Assembly: GCA_945901155.1 (NCBI GenBank)
Contig: CAMDKO010000022.1
Location: 1 to 33,494 of the forward strand
From: Pedobacter schmidteae
GTDB lineage: Bacteria; Bacteroidota; Bacteroidia; Sphingobacteriales; Sphingobacteriaceae
DNA: 33,494 nt
Direction of reading: 5' to 3'
Both the position numbers and the translations under genes were made by a program. The notes beneath the pieces are model-generated. The model searched no databases, was not told where the DNA came from, and saw nothing but the letters and a program-made list of their open reading frames with translations. Of the stretch, positions 25,414-33,494 are shown piece by piece. How positions within the stretch are numbered: position 1 is the first letter of the stretch; every line of letters starts with the position of its first letter.

Positions 25414-27744
25414 TTAAAACTTAAAGTTCCAGGTAACAGAAGGAATTATTCCGAATAAGGTTGTTCTTACAGCCTGTGTTTTGCTTTTATCGTCTGGATC
25501 GTCTCTAAAATCGATTGAATAAGCATTTTTTCGGTTGTATAAATTATAGACCCCAAAAGACCAGCTCGATTGCAATTTCTTATTGGGTTTTCCTTCTAGC
25601 GTAGCCGAAAAATCAAGACGATGGTAATCTGGCATTCTGTCTGAATTCCGTTCAGGATAATAAAAAACGGTTGTATTATTTAACTGGTATTTACCTCCAG
25701 GGAAGGTTACAGCATTTCCGGTATTATATACAAATGTTGATGAAAATGTCCATCTTTCACTTGCTCTATAGATACCTACTAATGAAACATCATTTGTTCG
25801 ATCCTGTTTTGCAAGAAACCATTGGCCGCTGTTGATATCATTAAATTTGCGCTCAGTTTTTGAAAGTGTATATCCGATCCATCCATTGATTTTACCAAAT
25901 CGTTTTTTTAGAAATAATTCTATTCCATATGCTCTTCCATCGCCAAAAAGTAAATCAGCTTCTACATTTCTATTTCCACGTAGATCTGTTCCACTGCGAT
26001 ATTCAATTTGTCCCTGCATTTTTTTGTAATACATCTCTGCAGAAAATTCATACTTATCTTCATTTAAATTTCTGAAATATCCGAGTGCAATTTGATCAGC
26101 TATTTCCGGACTCACATTATTACTGCTCATAATGTACAGGTCTGTTGGAGAACCTGCCGTAGAATTAGACATTAGATGAAGGTTTTGTGTGTTTCGGGTA
26201 TAGGAACTCTTTAGTGAAGATAAACCATTCAATTGATAGCTTGCTGAGATTCTTGGTTCCAGGTTTAAATAATTTTTAACCAATTCACCGCTAGCATATG
26301 CCCTGGTTGAATTAGTTTTTCCATCCGCATCATACCTGTAAAAGTTACCTGGACCAAATAGAAAGAATGAACTGGCTCTGAGGCCATAAACCAAATTAAT
26401 CTTATCATTCAATTCCCATTCATCAGAAATATAGGCTGCTATTTCACTGCCTTTGCGCTTTTGAACTGCTACCTCATTTACACTTGAACTTGCACTTGCA
26501 GTAATTTTACCGGGAGCAATGGTATGGTGGATCAGATCAAGTCCGAAGCGGATATTATGGCTGTTATTTAAGGCTAGCTGAAAATCCTGTTTAAGGTTCA
26601 TATCCCTGATTGATGAGTTTACTTTAAAATTATTTTCTTGCAAAAAGTTCTGAATCACGTAATTATAATTACTGTAAATAAGTGAAGTATTAGAAAATAA
26701 TCGATTACTGTATAAATGGTTCCAGCGTAAGGTTGCTGTAGTATTTCCCCAGCCGAATCCAAATGTTTCGTTTAGGCCAAGTTCATCGCGACCAAAATAT
26801 CCAGAAAGATAAATAGTATTTTTTTCATCGATCTGGTAATTTGCTTTGGCATTTAGGTCGTAGAAAAATAGGGTGTTATTCTTGATGGAACTATCACCTG
26901 AAAATGCTAGAAATGCATCAGCATAGGTGCGGCGCCCACTGATCATGAATGAGCCTTTATCTTTAACAATCGGCCCTTCAAGTTTGAGCCTTGACGAAAT
27001 CAATCCAATTCCGCCTTCGGCAGTATACTCTTTCTTATTACCATCGTTCATTCTGATATCCAAAACAGATGATAATCTGCCTCCATACTGAGCCGGCATT
27101 CCTCCCTTAAAAACACTGACATCTTTTATTGCGTCTGAGTTAAAGGTAGAGAAGAATCCAAGTAAGTGCGAGGCATTGTAAACGGGAGCTTCATCCAAAA
27201 GTATCAGATTTTGATCTGTAGATCCTCCGCGTACATAAAAGCCGCTGTTTCCTTCGCCGGCAGATTTTATTCCCGGGAGCAATTGTAAAGTTTTAAGAAT
27301 ATCGCGCTCTCCAAAAAGTACGGGTACATTTCTGATTTCACTCAGATTAATTTTGGCTACACCCATTTGGGCATTTACCACATTGTCATTCCTCTTTTCG
27401 GAGCTGATTACAATTTCATCGAGAATATTGTCTGGAACCATATTCAAATCAAGCTTAGTGTCTGCATTGATGCTTATCCTTCTGTTGATTGTTCTATAAC
27501 CAACATAGCTTACGCTCAGATCATAATCTCCGGAGCTGAGTTTATATGAAAAGAATCCATAGGCATTTGAACTAGTTCCTACTTGTACCTTTCCGTTAAA
27601 TTTAAGGCTAACACCAATTAATGTCTCTCCAGAAAGTGAATCTTTTACGATTCCATTGATGGTATAATTATCTTGAGATTTGCTATTTATTGTAAAGAAT
27701 AGAAGTAGGAAACAAGTCAGGAATATATTTTTTAAAAATAGCAT
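25414..27744 (-). CDS. TonB-dependent receptor with carboxypeptidase-like N-terminal domain
   Basis: A 776-residue outer-membrane transporter. Signal peptide to about residue 23, then a carboxypeptidase-regulatory-like domain (about 27-112: YTINGIVKDSLSGETLIGVSL), a plug (about 113-235, with VPVLFGERDILKTLQLLPG, FYVRGGSTDQNLILLDE and SVFKGGMPAQYGGRLSSVLDI) and a 22-strand type barrel ending SVTWNFKF, with an aromatic last residue. No SusD partner is present; the DUF4249 gene takes that place. The substrate is not readable. A 60-base leader with inverted repeats precedes the ATG. Confidence 0.95.
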   Translation of the reverse strand: MLFLKNIFLTCFLLLFFTINSKSQDNYTINGIVKDSLSGETLIGVSLKFNGKVQVGTSSNAYGFFSYKLSSGDYDLSVSYVGYRTINRRISINADTKLDLNMVPDNILDEIVISSEKRNDNVVNAQMGVAKINLSEIRNVPVLFGERDILKTLQLLPGIKSAGEGNSGFYVRGGSTDQNLILLDEAPVYNASHLLGFFSTFNSDAIKDVSVFKGGMPAQYGGRLSSVLDIRMNDGNKKEYTAEGGIGLISSRLKLEGPIVKDKGSFMISGRRTYADAFLAFSGDSSIKNNTLFFYDLNAKANYQIDEKNTIYLSGYFGRDELGLNETFGFGWGNTTATLRWNHLYSNRLFSNTSLIYSNYNYVIQNFLQENNFKVNSSIRDMNLKQDFQLALNNSHNIRFGLDLIHHTIAPGKITASASSSVNEVAVQKRKGSEIAAYISDEWELNDKINLVYGLRASSFFLFGPGNFYRYDADGKTNSTRAYASGELVKNYLNLEPRISASYQLNGLSSLKSSYTRNTQNLHLMSNSTAGSPTDLYIMSSNNVSPEIADQIALGYFRNLNEDKYEFSAEMYYKKMQGQIEYRSGTDLRGNRNVEADLLFGDGRAYGIELFLKKRFGKINGWIGYTLSKTERKFNDINSGQWFLAKQDRTNDVSLVGIYRASERWTFSSTFVYNTGNAVTFPGGKYQLNNTTVFYYPERNSDRMPDYHRLDFSATLEGKPNKKLQSSWSFGVYNLYNRKNAYSIDFRDDPDDKSKTQAVRTTLFGIIPSVTWNFKF

Positions 27745-27766
27745 TCTATTAATCTATAAAAAGGTA

Positions 27767-27804
27767 TTATACTAACGTTTAGACTCTAGTATAACATACG
27801 TTAT
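27767..27804. promoter_or_regulatory. Overlapping inverted repeats in the leader of the TonB receptor operon
   Basis: TTATACTA (27767-27774) and TAGTATAA (27787-27794) form an 8-bp inverted repeat with a 12-base loop. A second, shorter one, ATAAC (27791-27795) and GTTAT (27800-27804), shares bases 27791-27794 with the first, so the two stems exclude each other. It lies between the -7 element (27810-27817) and the start codon. Confidence 0.4.
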
Positions 27805-27809
27805 TTCTA

Positions 27810-27817
27810 CAAAGTTA
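27810..27817 (-). promoter_or_regulatory. Candidate -7 element for the TonB receptor operon
   Basis: TAACTTTG on the minus strand is an exact TAnnTTTG match, 65 bases before the ATG at 27744, giving a leader of about 60 bases. No TTG at the -33 spacing was seen. Confidence 0.45.
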
Positions 27818-27929
27818 AAGAGTTTCAGCCATCTATTTTTCTTTGATTGGAAGTTAATTTAAGATAATTATATTTTAATATTGGTTTGACAATGCAATGC
27901 TACACTGAATAACCTATTTGTTAAATGGC

Positions 27930-27957
27930 TTGATCTATCCAAAGAACTATAATTTTG
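27930..27957 (+). promoter_or_regulatory. Promoter of the M49-like gene (-33 TTG, -7 TAATTTTG)
   Basis: TTG at 27930-27932 and TAATTTTG at 27950-27957 are separated by 17 bases, close to the Bacteroidota spacing. The start codon at 27991 gives a leader of about 30 bases. Confidence 0.55.
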
Positions 27958-27990
27958 GCTATATTTATTCTTCCATATAAATATTCCAAG

Positions 27991-29640
27991 ATGAAAATCA
28001 ATTATCTGTTAGTTTTAATTTCCTTTTTAGGCTTAACATCCTGTTCAACTAATTCAGAAAATAAAAGTGCAGCCGCCAAAGACAGCTTACAGACCTATGT
28101 AGCAGAACGCCTTCCAATTTATGCCAAAGTTAGGCTTACTACAGATATTCAAAAACTGACAGAAGATGAGCGAAAGGTCTTACCTCTTCTCATTAATGCA
28201 GCCGAGATCATGGATGAACTTTTTTGGAAGCAGAGTTATCCGCAGCGAGATAGTTTGCTGGCTACCGTTCAGGATCAGAAAACAAAGGAATTTATACTAT
28301 TAAATTATGGTCCATGGGATCGCTTGAATGATAATAAGCCTTTTGTTAAAGGAGTTGGTTCAAAGCCTGCTGGTTCAGGTTTTTATCCTGCTAATATGAC
28401 AAAAGAAGAGCTTGAAAGTTCAAATGTGGCAGATAAGAAGGGCTTATATTCTATGATTAGACGATCAGAATCAGGAAAATTATTTTCGGTTCCATACAGT
28501 ATTTATTTTAAAGATGATTTATTTAGGGTAGCTAATTTGCTCAAAGAAGCAGCAGCGCTTTCTGCTTCTGCACAGTTAAGACGCTATCTCACTTTCAGGG
28601 CTGAGGCTTTACTTACAGACAATTATATGGCTAGTGATTTAGCCTGGATGGATATGAAAAATAATGGTCTAGATATCATTATTGGTCCGATTGAGAATTA
28701 TGAAGACGGTCTATTAAATGCTCGTGCTGCTTTTGAAAGTTATGTATTGGTTAAGGATAAAGAATGGACAAAGCGATTGGAAAAATATGTAAGTATGCTT
28801 CCTGAGCTTCAGAATGGACTTCCGGTTGAAGCCGCCTATAAAAAGGAAAGGCCTGGAACTTCTTCTCAGCTTGCTGCATTCGATGTAGTTTATTATGCGG
28901 GAGATGGAAATTCTGGTGGAAAGACAATTGCAGTAAATTTGCCAAATGATGAGCGGATCCAGCAATTGAAAGGCACCCGCCGTTCGCAGTTAAAAAATGC
29001 AATGCGTGCTAAGTTTGATAAAATCATGGTACCTATTTCGGCTGAGCTGATAGATAAAAGCCAACAAGAGTACCTTAAATTTGATGCATTTTTTGCCAAT
29101 GTAATGTTCCATGAGGTAGCCCATGGTTTGGGAATTAAATCAACTATAACAGGTAAGGGTTATGTAAGAGAGGCCTTGCAAGAACAATATTCCTGGCTGG
29201 AAGAAGGAAAGGCTGATATTCTTGGTTTATATATGGTCAGTAGTTTACTTAAGAAAAGCGAAATGGAAGGAGATATCAAAGATTATTATACCACCTTTAT
29301 GGCCGGGATCTTGCGTTCTGTACGCTTTGGTGCTGGCGAAGCACATGGAAAGGCAAATATGCTATGCTTTAATTTCTTTAATAGTAAGGGCGCTTTTGAA
29401 CGTACTCCAGAGGGAACCTATAAGGTTAATTTCGAAAAGTTTGAGTCTTCTATGAATGAATTAACCAATAAGATTCTGGTTCTTCAAGGAAATGGAGATA
29501 AGGCTGCGGTTGAAAAAGTTCAAAAAGAAATGGCTTTAATTCATCCTGAGCTTAAATCAGACCTTGACCGATTGAGTAAAAAAGGAATTCCGGTTGATGT
29601 TATCTTTGAGCAAGGCCTGAGTGTTTTGGGACTACAATAG
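27991..29640 (+). CDS. Peptidase M49 (dipeptidyl-peptidase III-like) lipoprotein
   Basis: I choose ATG 27991 (549 residues): MKINYLLVLISFLGLTSC gives a lipobox with Cys18; the TTG at 27955 lies inside the -7 element. The zinc motif is His374-Glu-Val-Ala-His378 (HExxH), with the partner EEGKAD at 404-409, the counterpart of the EEcRAD motif of dipeptidyl-peptidase III. Classical M49 enzymes have HExxxH; the 5-residue form is noted as a variant. The fold extends over the whole protein (FWKQSYPQRDSL, NYGPWDRLND). Probable envelope-exposed metallopeptidase. Substrate unknown. Single gene, convergent with the DUF2911 gene. Confidence 0.85.
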   Translation: MKINYLLVLISFLGLTSCSTNSENKSAAAKDSLQTYVAERLPIYAKVRLTTDIQKLTEDERKVLPLLINAAEIMDELFWKQSYPQRDSLLATVQDQKTKEFILLNYGPWDRLNDNKPFVKGVGSKPAGSGFYPANMTKEELESSNVADKKGLYSMIRRSESGKLFSVPYSIYFKDDLFRVANLLKEAAALSASAQLRRYLTFRAEALLTDNYMASDLAWMDMKNNGLDIIIGPIENYEDGLLNARAAFESYVLVKDKEWTKRLEKYVSMLPELQNGLPVEAAYKKERPGTSSQLAAFDVVYYAGDGNSGGKTIAVNLPNDERIQQLKGTRRSQLKNAMRAKFDKIMVPISAELIDKSQQEYLKFDAFFANVMFHEVAHGLGIKSTITGKGYVREALQEQYSWLEEGKADILGLYMVSSLLKKSEMEGDIKDYYTTFMAGILRSVRFGAGEAHGKANMLCFNFFNSKGAFERTPEGTYKVNFEKFESSMNELTNKILVLQGNGDKAAVEKVQKEMALIHPELKSDLDRLSKKGIPVDVIFEQGLSVLGLQ

Positions 29641-29671
29641 GTTTAGCATATTTATATCATTTAACATCAAT

Positions 29672-30514
29672 TTATTGACTTGCCTGAGTAAGGATCTTTT
29701 CATTCAGCCGGATATATTCAGCATTGTTCAACACTTTAGCAGCTTCAATTCCAGCCCTGGCAGTTTGTGCAGCTCCCTTTTTATCGCCTATTTTTAACTG
29801 AATACGAGCTTTCTGGTATTTGAACCAGGGTGCTTTCTGATCACCGGCTTCGGCAATATTGATCCATTCTAATGCTTTTTTTAGGTCTTTCCCATTTTCA
29901 AAATAATAAATTGCTGCCGGGTAGAACGGCGGTTTTTCAGACTTCATAGCTGCATCAATATTGGCCATTACTTTAGAGTCGACCTCGGTTGCCATTTTTA
30001 TTGTTATCCGCGTATTTTCCCAAGAAAGATCAAGATTTGCACTTGAAGGCATCACATCGCTGAAATTGATACTGAAAGTTTCTAGGCGCTCAGTCAGTTT
30101 AATTGGCTTTACTTTAAAACGTAAAACATCTTCTGCCTGCTTATATTGGTAGGATCCCCATTGTTTAGTTTCTTTATTTAAAATAATAGTCCATTCATCT
30201 TTGCCTGGAATAGTAAAGAGGGCATATTCACCCGCTGCTACTGGATTTCCTTCTAGGGTAACTGCATCTGTAAAGGTGATGACAGTTGCATCATTAGCAC
30301 CCGTACGCCATACTTCTCCAAAAGGTATCAGATCTTTTTCTAAACTTCTGCCTTTGATATTTGGTCGTGAATATTTGACAGTTACTTTTCCTAGTCCAAA
30401 TTCTTGAATAAGAGTTTGTGAACTGCTTGATTGTGGCATTTTAAGTTGTGCACTGGCATTCATGCAAGCCAGGCTGATCAGTACAGATGTAAATAGAATG
30501 GATATTTTCTTCAT
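29672..30514 (-). CDS. DUF2911-family exported protein
   Basis: A 280-residue exported protein (signal peptide ending MNASAQ). The DUF2911 domain spans about 25-170: VKYSRPNIKGRSLEKDLIPFGEVWRTGAND is its hallmark, followed by the beta-rich AAGEYALFTIPG and EWTIILNK. The remainder (about 185-280) is helical, like TPR repeats (ALEWINIAEAGDQKAPWFKYQKARIQLKIGDKKGAAQ). Widespread in Bacteroidota; function unknown. Envelope localisation is inferred from the signal. Confidence 0.88.
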   Translation of the reverse strand: MKKISILFTSVLISLACMNASAQLKMPQSSSSQTLIQEFGLGKVTVKYSRPNIKGRSLEKDLIPFGEVWRTGANDATVITFTDAVTLEGNPVAAGEYALFTIPGKDEWTIILNKETKQWGSYQYKQAEDVLRFKVKPIKLTERLETFSINFSDVMPSSANLDLSWENTRITIKMATEVDSKVMANIDAAMKSEKPPFYPAAIYYFENGKDLKKALEWINIAEAGDQKAPWFKYQKARIQLKIGDKKGAAQTARAGIEAAKVLNNAEYIRLNEKILTQASQ

Positions 30515-30638
30515 GTGTTTTATGGATTAAACTTTCAAACTCCTAAACTATTGGATTATTGATAATTATTTATGTAGTAAATGTAAAAACAAAATTCATG
30601 TTTGGATCTTGAATTGGCTGGTAGGGACTGATTTTTAT

Positions 30639-31655
30639 TTATTCCCTGATCAGTTCATTGAATGCATAGTTTGTCAGCATTTCATGATTTCCTTCAAAAA
30701 TGGTCAGGCCCAAATTGCCGGATTGTTTTTTCAGAAATACCTTTCTGCCTGCTATACTTCCGAATTCGCCAAGTGCCTTTCTATATTCTAGTAAGTATAG
30801 CTTTTCAGAATCACTTACATAAATGGAACTATCAATTACCAGTTTATCTTTTAATATTTTATTATAAAAGTTGATGGAATGAGTAATGGGTACACTGCCC
30901 TGAATTCCATCATAAACACCGGCATAGATTTGAAATTCTGTTGTATTCAATTTTTCGACCGGGGTTTTCCAATAAATGGGAGATTTCTTAATTGCAATTT
31001 CCATATTCAGGCTGTCCTTAGAACTTGTGCAATCTAATATGTTTTCTGCATATTTCGTACCCATTATCTTACTTTGTGCATACCAGGCAGGCAAATCAGA
31101 AATCGGAACCCAGGCAGAAAAGCGTCTGATTAAATGTTTTGATTTCATAAAGGTTGCCAACGTAGCATAACCACCGCCGCTAGAACCAATAACATATATT
31201 CTTGACAGATCGACGTTGGAATTTTTGATCGCAAAGTCAATCGCATCATCAATATCAGCCAAAGCCAGATCGCTGCAGCAGGCGTCTTTTGTCCAGTTTA
31301 CTCCTCTAAAATCGGGATGGATATAGTTCAGGTCTTTTGTTTTGGAGAGAGCTGCCAGTTCATCTTTCTGTTCATAATTACCACTCCAGGAATGGAGACT
31401 CACCACTAATGGCTTAGGCGCAGCAGATTTAGATTTAAAGAAATAGGCCTTTTGCAAAGAATTATCTAAAGAAGATTTTAGTTCAACAACTTTAAAATCT
31501 GCATCCCATTTGGTTTGGCGCGAATCATCAAATGGGGTGAAAGAATTGGCGAATGGTTTTTTAAGGGCATTCCAAATAGTTTCGTTTTGGGTAATGAAGA
31601 TACCGGTGGCTAGGCCAAGGACTAAGATTAGGATGTAGGAAATTGTTTTTTTCAT
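30639..31655 (-). CDS. Prolyl-oligopeptidase-like alpha/beta hydrolase, membrane-anchored or exported
   Basis: A 338-residue protein with one N-terminal hydrophobic segment (about 5-20), which may be a signal anchor. The hydrolase domain has VVSLHSWSGNYEQ as the oxyanion loop, nucleophile Ser in VIGSSGGGYAT (about residue 160), a probable acid in GVYDGIQGSVP and base in EGNHEM near the C-terminus. Similar to S9-type peptidases and acyl esterases. Its partner gene is unknown. A 124-base gap separates it from DUF2911 gene, so cotranscription is doubtful. Confidence 0.83.
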   Translation of the reverse strand: MKKTISYILILVLGLATGIFITQNETIWNALKKPFANSFTPFDDSRQTKWDADFKVVELKSSLDNSLQKAYFFKSKSAAPKPLVVSLHSWSGNYEQKDELAALSKTKDLNYIHPDFRGVNWTKDACCSDLALADIDDAIDFAIKNSNVDLSRIYVIGSSGGGYATLATFMKSKHLIRRFSAWVPISDLPAWYAQSKIMGTKYAENILDCTSSKDSLNMEIAIKKSPIYWKTPVEKLNTTEFQIYAGVYDGIQGSVPITHSINFYNKILKDKLVIDSSIYVSDSEKLYLLEYRKALGEFGSIAGRKVFLKKQSGNLGLTIFEGNHEMLTNYAFNELIRE

Positions 31656-31920
31656 CTTGAATTTATTTACGGACCCTGAGTTTAGATAGGCACATTACCA
31701 GTAAATAAATTTAAACCTTTTTTGGATATAGCCGAGGCTTATAAACTCATGTTAGGTTTTTTATAGAGAGTGTAATAGAAAATTTAATCAAAGTGGACTT
31801 TAAACTGCATAATCTGTTTATTCTACATGATATTCGGATATATGTTGGACAGCTGAAAAGATTTTAAATTAATAATTTTTCTTTATCTTCATAATCGTTT
31901 CATAATTAAAGCTTTTACGA

Positions 31921-33147
31921 ATGCGGATTGTTTGTTTCATAATGCTGTTAATAGCTCAAAATATCAGTCTGTTTGCTTATCAGGATACTTCCCTGAATAA
32001 ACCCATTTCAGAACGGAATATTAGATTTATTGACTATCCTGATTTTCCTGAAGCCCATTCCACATGGGGTTCTATTGGGTATAATCCAGCCAATAACAAT
32101 GTCTATGTAGGTGTAACTAATCATGCTGATAAGGTGGGCTTTTATGAATATGACCCGACCCTTAAACAAATCCAGTTACATGGCTTCCTTAGTGATCTGG
32201 GACACCTGAGGCCTTTTCAGTGGCAGGGAAAGATGCACTCCAAAATTGTGGCAGGACCCAAGGGTGAAATATATTTCTCTACTGATGGGGGCGAATCGAG
32301 ACAAGAGTATTTGATGGACCATCCACATGGTTATGCCGGGGGCTTTTTTATGAAATGGAGTCCAGCAACAAAGCAACTTACCAATTTAGGAATGGGGATG
32401 CAGTACGAAAGTATTAAGGATGTAGAAGTAGATCTTCAATCGGGCCTGGTATATGCAATCAGTTATCCACAAGCGCACTTTCTCGTATTCGATCCCAAAA
32501 AAAACCTGTTGCATGATGCCGGCCGGCTAGGCAGTGCACATGTCCCACGTGTTTTGTTTACGGATTGGTGGGGCAATTGCTATTACGTAGACTGGAGACA
32601 GCGCTTGGTAAAATATGAGAAATCTACCGGGAAACTGCTTTTTGCAAAACAAAGTTTACCCGCCTTTCCGGGCACTCCGGGTGGGAAAATCGTAACAGGT
32701 ATTACCGCTTTTGCAAAAGATCCCAACAAAAATGTCATCTACCTGGTTACCTATGGTGCTAAACTGGTGGCATTTTATCCGGAGGAAACAGGGATCGGCA
32801 AGTGGGAAGATTTAGGCGGTGTATTCGAAACAAATCAGGGAGAAGACTGGAAACCCTATGTACCTAATTTAAATATAGGTTTGAATGGTAAACTCTATTA
32901 TGTAATTGGTGGACATGGCAATTATGTGCGGAAAGACAAAACAGTTCTGATTGAATTCGATCCTGATAAACGTAAGCCGAACATTCTTTTAGAATTTCCT
33001 ATTGGCCGTTTAACAGAAGTAACAGGCTCTGATATCCGCGACAAGGATGGCAATATGTACTTTGCCGGTCGTAAAAGACCAGACCGATCCGAAAATGGCA
33101 GTGTACCTTTTTTAATAAAATTTAACCCTGAAAAGGAGGTGAAATAA
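31921..33147 (+). CDS. Exported beta-propeller-like protein
   Basis: A 408-residue exported protein (signal peptide MRIVCFIMLLIAQNISLFAYQ). The mature sequence repeats a blade-like pattern with aromatic and glycine-aspartate turns: SIGYNPANNNVYVGV, KIVAGPKGEIYFSTDG, DVEVDLQSGLVYAIS, LFTDWWGNCYYVD, AFAKDPNKNVIYLV, GLNGKLYYVIG, RDKDGNMYFAG. That is about 6-7 blades, typical of NHL/SMP-30-like or YncE-like propellers. No catalytic motif is visible, so it could bind a ligand or act as a scaffold. The following gene is only one base past the stop and its Shine-Dalgarno sequence lies in the last codons of this gene. Confidence 0.78.
   Translation: MRIVCFIMLLIAQNISLFAYQDTSLNKPISERNIRFIDYPDFPEAHSTWGSIGYNPANNNVYVGVTNHADKVGFYEYDPTLKQIQLHGFLSDLGHLRPFQWQGKMHSKIVAGPKGEIYFSTDGGESRQEYLMDHPHGYAGGFFMKWSPATKQLTNLGMGMQYESIKDVEVDLQSGLVYAISYPQAHFLVFDPKKNLLHDAGRLGSAHVPRVLFTDWWGNCYYVDWRQRLVKYEKSTGKLLFAKQSLPAFPGTPGGKIVTGITAFAKDPNKNVIYLVTYGAKLVAFYPEETGIGKWEDLGGVFETNQGEDWKPYVPNLNIGLNGKLYYVIGGHGNYVRKDKTVLIEFDPDKRKPNILLEFPIGRLTEVTGSDIRDKDGNMYFAGRKRPDRSENGSVPFLIKFNPEKEVK
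33133..33140 (+). promoter_or_regulatory. Perfect Shine-Dalgarno site for the last gene
   Basis: AAGGAGGT ends 8 bases before ATG 33149 and lies in the codons for EKEV at the end of the upstream gene. It is unusual for this phylum, where most genes lack such a site. Confidence 0.7.
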
Positions 33148-33148
33148 T

Positions 33149-33494
33149 ATGTATTATCGAATTATATATTCTCTGATTACATTACTCTACGTTCCTTTTG
33201 TTGCGAGCGCTCAATATACATTCTTTAATCCCGCAGGAAGTTTTGCAGTTGAAACCTCACTTGAAAACACCGATGAACTAAGGATGCCAATATATCGGAA
33301 TGCAATGACCTCTCTTACGGTTTCTGGCGATTTTGTTTTAGGTGGAACAAGTGCACAAAAAGGATTGACACCGCTATTGTTTACTGGCTCTCTTTCAGAG
33401 CGCAAAATTATTGCAATTAAGCAATTGGATGATGTTATAAAAGGTCAGTTAAGTATTATAACCGGTTTTACCGCAACAAAATCAGGAAACGTTT
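33149..33494 (+). CDS. Exported protein of unknown function (partial, cut by the window end)
   Basis: ATG 33149 begins 1 base after the preceding stop (33145-33147), with a perfect Shine-Dalgarno site upstream. The first 115 residues are visible. Signal peptide: MYYRIIYSLITLLYVPFVASAQ. The mature part (YTFFNPAGSFAVETSLEN, then SLTVSGDFVLGGTSA, then LLFTGSLSERKIIAIKQ) has strand-turn periodicity like propeller blades, as in the upstream protein. Too short to name a family. The pair suggests a translationally coupled envelope operon. Confidence 0.75.
   Translation, partial: MYYRIIYSLITLLYVPFVASAQYTFFNPAGSFAVETSLENTDELRMPIYRNAMTSLTVSGDFVLGGTSAQKGLTPLLFTGSLSERKIIAIKQLDDVIKGQLSIITGFTATKSGNV

Noticed and set aside
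27955-27990. TTG start for the M49-like gene
   Set aside because: It lies inside the -7 promoter element; the ATG at 27991 gives a lipoprotein signal.
1-33494. tRNA genes, rRNA genes, CRISPR arrays, insertion sequences
   Set aside because: No TTCGAATC-type loop with stems, no spaced repeats and no transposase was seen in the short gaps between genes.

Overview
The window is low-GC chromosomal DNA from a member of the Bacteroidota, most likely of the family Sphingobacteriaceae (Pedobacter/Mucilaginibacter-like). The evidence is a TonB-dependent receptor with an N-terminal carboxypeptidase-like domain paired with a DUF4249 lipoprotein, a DUF5777 beta-barrel, a DUF2911 protein, an M49-type lipoprotein, a glutaminyl-tRNA synthetase, weak ribosome binding sites, and several promoter-like TAnnTTTG (-7) elements typical of the phylum. 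I see no transposase, integrase, CRISPR array, rRNA or tRNA. Most of the region reads as core chromosome with a few accessory genes.

Layout. 1-240 holds the ends of two outer-membrane beta-barrel genes; the second is only a stub. 324-2234 is a secreted CocE-type hydrolase closed by a good terminator. 2290-2828 is a gene-free stretch that looks like a dispersed intergenic repeat. 2829-4721 (minus) is a compact Rieske lipoprotein / DUF5777 / YceI operon. 4854-5831 is a secreted alpha/beta hydrolase. 5883-10532 (minus) runs fumC, a small lipoprotein, an S1/P1 nuclease, a low-molecular-weight phosphotyrosine phosphatase and hisS. 10711-11925 is a serine beta-lactamase-family lipoprotein. 11984-16836 (minus) is a genome-maintenance run: trmB, an alkyltransferase-like protein, an AhpD-like protein, tag and polA. 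16893-17822 is GDP-L-fucose synthase. 17835-20417 (minus) is a sigma-54-type response regulator followed by a three-gene YtxH/holin-III-like envelope operon. 20552-21799 (minus) is a stand-alone B12-binding domain plus an enoyl-CoA hydratase. 21940-23610 is glnS. 23614-24420 is an amidase lipoprotein. 24577-27744 is the DUF4249/TonB receptor operon. 27991-29640 is an M49-like metallopeptidase lipoprotein. 29672-31655 (minus) holds a DUF2911 protein and an alpha/beta hydrolase. 31921 to the end is a translationally coupled pair of exported proteins, the second cut by the window edge.

Several gene starts were set from promoter position, terminators, lipoboxes or family length (fcl, the M49-like gene, the B12 domain, the amidase, the S1/P1 nuclease, the DUF5777 gene and the beta-lactamase-family gene). 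The least ordinary parts are the Rieske/DUF5777/YceI operon, whose Rieske protein has a stretched second ligand motif; the DNA-alkylation-repair run with a cysteine-less alkyltransferase-like protein and an AhpD-like partner; and the final operon, which has a perfect Shine-Dalgarno sequence in a phylum that rarely uses one. I do not see a clear new defence or mobile system.
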